Positions 6,503 through 7,999 of a stretch of DNA of 7,999 bases are shown in pieces (position 1 is the first letter of the stretch; each line of letters begins with the position of its first letter). The stretch spans positions 1-7,999 of the forward strand of contig JADGRK010000099.1 of NCBI GenBank assembly GCA_017880985.1, read 5' to 3'. A program made the position numbers and the translations under genes. Under the pieces are notes generated by a model that made no database searches, had not been told where the DNA came from, and saw nothing but the letters and a program-made list of their open reading frames with translations. Origin of the DNA: Rhodoferax sp. GTDB taxonomy: Bacteria; Pseudomonadota; Gammaproteobacteria; Burkholderiales; Burkholderiaceae_C.

Positions 6503-6734
6503 TTATCCGTTGTTCCGCATTAGCTGCACGATGTTGGCGAAGCCAATCGCAATCAGAGCATAGTGGCCGCCGACTGTGGGAACCAAATTAACCCCATCAT
6601 GCTGACGGTCTTGAGCGTCTGCTTTCTGGCGACGTCAATGGGGCTCGGCAAGCGATTGGCGTGCGCGACCCGGGCTCGGCGTTTTTGGTGGTCGCGCTGG
6701 ATCTCCACCACGGCGTTGATCGCTGTGAGAATGG
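6503..6734 (-). pseudogene. Possible frameshifted coding remnant downstream of ldcA
   Basis: Directly after the ldcA stop, one minus-strand frame shows GC-rich third positions through KTVSMMG and then ends in a stop at 6553. The adjacent frame takes over near 6590 with GVNLVPTVGGHYALIAIGFA, then continues through NIVQLMRNNG to a TAA at 6503. The second piece reads like the hydrophobic C-terminal end of a protein. Joined, they resemble one short coding region with a shift near 6590, but I cannot name a family, and no start or ribosome-binding site is visible. It may instead be a chance pattern. Confidence 0.25.
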
Positions 6735-7745
6735 CTATTTTTTTGCCGCGTGGCCCCAAAACAGCAAAGCTTCACGTCCTTCAATCAGTAGATCGGCTTT
6801 GGCACCGACTGGCAGCAACACCTTGGTGGCGACGTGACCATAAGGCAAATTGGTGATCACCGGGGTTTTGGTCTGCTCGCGCAACCAGTCCACCACCGTC
6901 TGTAATTTGTAGCCCCGATCGTGCGGCGTCAGTTGGAATTTGGTAAATTGACCCAGGACAATCGCCTTTTGGCGCCCCAATACCCCGGCGTGCAGCAGTT
7001 GCGTCAGCATGCGCTCGATGCGGTACGGGTGCTCTGCCACCTCCTCCAGAAACAGAATCCCTCCTTTGATATCTGGAAAATACGGGGTGCCAACCATCGA
7101 GGTCAACACCGACAGATTGCCACCCCATATCACTCCATTTCTTATACCAAATGAGGTTCTGGCCGTCGTCGATGGTATGGGAACAGCTATTGAATTAGTA
7201 GCGTATTGATTCGCATCCCGATTTTGTCGCCAGCCAGTGCCCTCCCCTCGCCCCTGGACGAGATCTTCAAAACAGGCTTCCATGATGTCGTCTGGCACCA
7301 GGCCTTCAGCGTGTCCGTGACCATCGACCAGGTCCGGCTTGCCGCCAACGCCAAATCCTTCGCACAGGGCTGGTCCGGCCCAGGTGATGGCGCCAGTGCG
7401 GGCCAGCACGGCATTTTGCAACGCCGTGAAATCGCTGATACCAACAAATTTCGTCCCGCTTTCGACGGCGTTGGCCACGGCTTTGTAGTGGATACCGCCC
7501 AGAATCCTGGTCAGACCGTAGCCGCCGCGTGAAATCAATGCGACATCGGCACTGCTGGCAACTGCCCGGTGGATGGCGGCCAGGCGAGTCTCATCATCGC
7601 CGGCAAAACGCAAATGGCTGGCCAGCGCCGCCTCGTCAATTTCAACCTCATAGCCCAAGACTTTGAGCCGCGCCACACCGCGTCGAAATGCGGCCTTGTC
7701 ACGCACCGCGCCAGAGGGTGAATAGATGTAAATATGTTTCTTCAT
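6735..7745 (-). CDS. ldcA: Murein tetrapeptide LD-carboxypeptidase
   Basis: Cytoplasmic S66-family serine peptidase that removes the terminal D-alanine from murein tetrapeptides during peptidoglycan recycling. The protein has 336 residues, slightly longer than the roughly 300-residue family norm. Visible motifs are SRGGYGLTRIL (72-82), the nucleophile S104 in GISDFTAL (102-109), GGNLSVL (208-214) and the LFLEEV-x3-PYRIERML segment (231-247), which contains the expected glutamate. The histidine H304 is in PYGHVATK (301-308). The Ser-Glu-His set is therefore complete. An insertion-like stretch near 165-200 is rich in small and polar residues and may explain the extra length. The ATG at 7745 overlaps the upstream stop (ATGA), so it is probably co-translated with that gene; it has no strong ribosome-binding site of its own. 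Confidence 0.96.
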   Translation of the reverse strand: MKKHIYIYSPSGAVRDKAAFRRGVARLKVLGYEVEIDEAALASHLRFAGDDETRLAAIHRAVASSADVALISRGGYGLTRILGGIHYKAVANAVESGTKFVGISDFTALQNAVLARTGAITWAGPALCEGFGVGGKPDLVDGHGHAEGLVPDDIMEACFEDLVQGRGEGTGWRQNRDANQYATNSIAVPIPSTTARTSFGIRNGVIWGGNLSVLTSMVGTPYFPDIKGGILFLEEVAEHPYRIERMLTQLLHAGVLGRQKAIVLGQFTKFQLTPHDRGYKLQTVVDWLREQTKTPVITNLPYGHVATKVLLPVGAKADLLIEGREALLFWGHAAKK

Positions 7746-7999
7746 GAATTGTCTGAACTGAATGGGACCGGATTGCGCTTGTGAATTTCGGAATTTTCAA
7801 AATCCGACACCATGACCGGGAAGGCCCTCAATGCCGCACGGTGGCCGCGGTCCGGAAACGGCGCTTCATAAGGCGTGTCATCAGGGTCCAAAGGAATAGT
7901 CACCGGCAACAGACCGCAGTAGCGGGCGTCATCCTTCAAGGGCAGCATCCGGCCCAGCAATTCGCCCGAGCCCTGCACCACCAGCATGACATTTGACAG
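7742..7999 (-). CDS. Unrecognised protein, C-terminal part only
   Basis: The last 85 codons of a minus-strand gene whose start lies beyond the window end. The frame is open to base 7999, and an internal ATG at 7987 is unlikely to be the start because the frame continues upstream. The visible part reads SNVMLVVQGSGELLGRMLP, then a proline- and aspartate-rich segment (PLDPDDTPYEAPFPDRG), and ends polar. No membrane segment or clear family motif is seen, and I do not recognise it. The TGA stop overlaps the ldcA ATG, so the two are likely one operon and this protein is presumably made at similar levels. Confidence 0.72.
   Translation of the reverse strand: MSNVMLVVQGSGELLGRMLPLKDDARYCGLLPVTIPLDPDDTPYEAPFPDRGHRAALRAFPVMVSDFENSEIHKRNPVPFSSDNS

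Larger units (their letters stand above)
6321..6734. other. 414-base intergenic stretch between ldcA and the hypothetical gene
   Basis: It holds, from right to left on the minus strand, a possible decayed coding remnant (about 6503-6734), a long palindrome (6463-6488) and a promoter-like pair (6350-6378). No intact gene on either strand is convincing. The plus-strand open frame starting at 6563 overlaps the end of ldcA and lacks recognisable features. Confidence 0.5.

Noticed and set aside
6563..6856. 97-residue plus-strand open frame with membrane-like residues
   Set aside because: Its 3' third lies antisense to the securely identified ldcA C-terminus, and it has no ribosome-binding site or family motif.

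Overview
The window looks like chromosomal DNA of a betaproteobacterium, most likely order Burkholderiales (a Comamonadaceae-like lineage). This rests on moderately high GC, strong preference for G or C at third codon positions, and the gene order tmk-holB-pilZ-tatD; it is an inference from gene order and protein character, not from a search. Genes read left to right up to about 4165, then right to left from 4336 to the end, so the window contains one convergent junction.

The left block (1-3443) is a tight plus-strand operon: thymidylate kinase (its 5' end lies outside the window), DNA polymerase III delta' subunit, a PilZ-type pilus protein, a TatD-family metal-dependent hydrolase, and a predicted secreted ankyrin-repeat protein. 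Three of the four junctions are ATGA/GTGA overlaps or very short gaps, so translational coupling is likely. dTMP phosphorylation and clamp loading thus share a transcript with a type IV pilus factor and a nuclease-like enzyme.

The middle (about 3444-6734) is an accessory pocket. It holds an orphan ArsN2-type GNAT acetyltransferase on the plus strand. On the minus strand, in transcription order, it holds a conserved-looking 102-residue protein of unknown function, an O-methyltransferase broken by a one-base frameshift in a six-base homopolymer, and a 79-residue membrane protein whose start overlaps the methyltransferase stop by one base. Non-coding stretches contain a near-perfect 26-bp palindrome and a possible decayed coding remnant beside ldcA.

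The right block (6735-7999) is a minus-strand pair: the C-terminal end of an unrecognised protein overlapping by ATGA with ldcA, a murein LD-carboxypeptidase of peptidoglycan recycling. No RNA gene, CRISPR array, complete insertion sequence or replication origin was seen. No clearly new multi-gene system is evident; the best leads are the palindrome, the frameshifted methyltransferase with its coupled membrane protein, and the orphan arsenic-type acetyltransferase.
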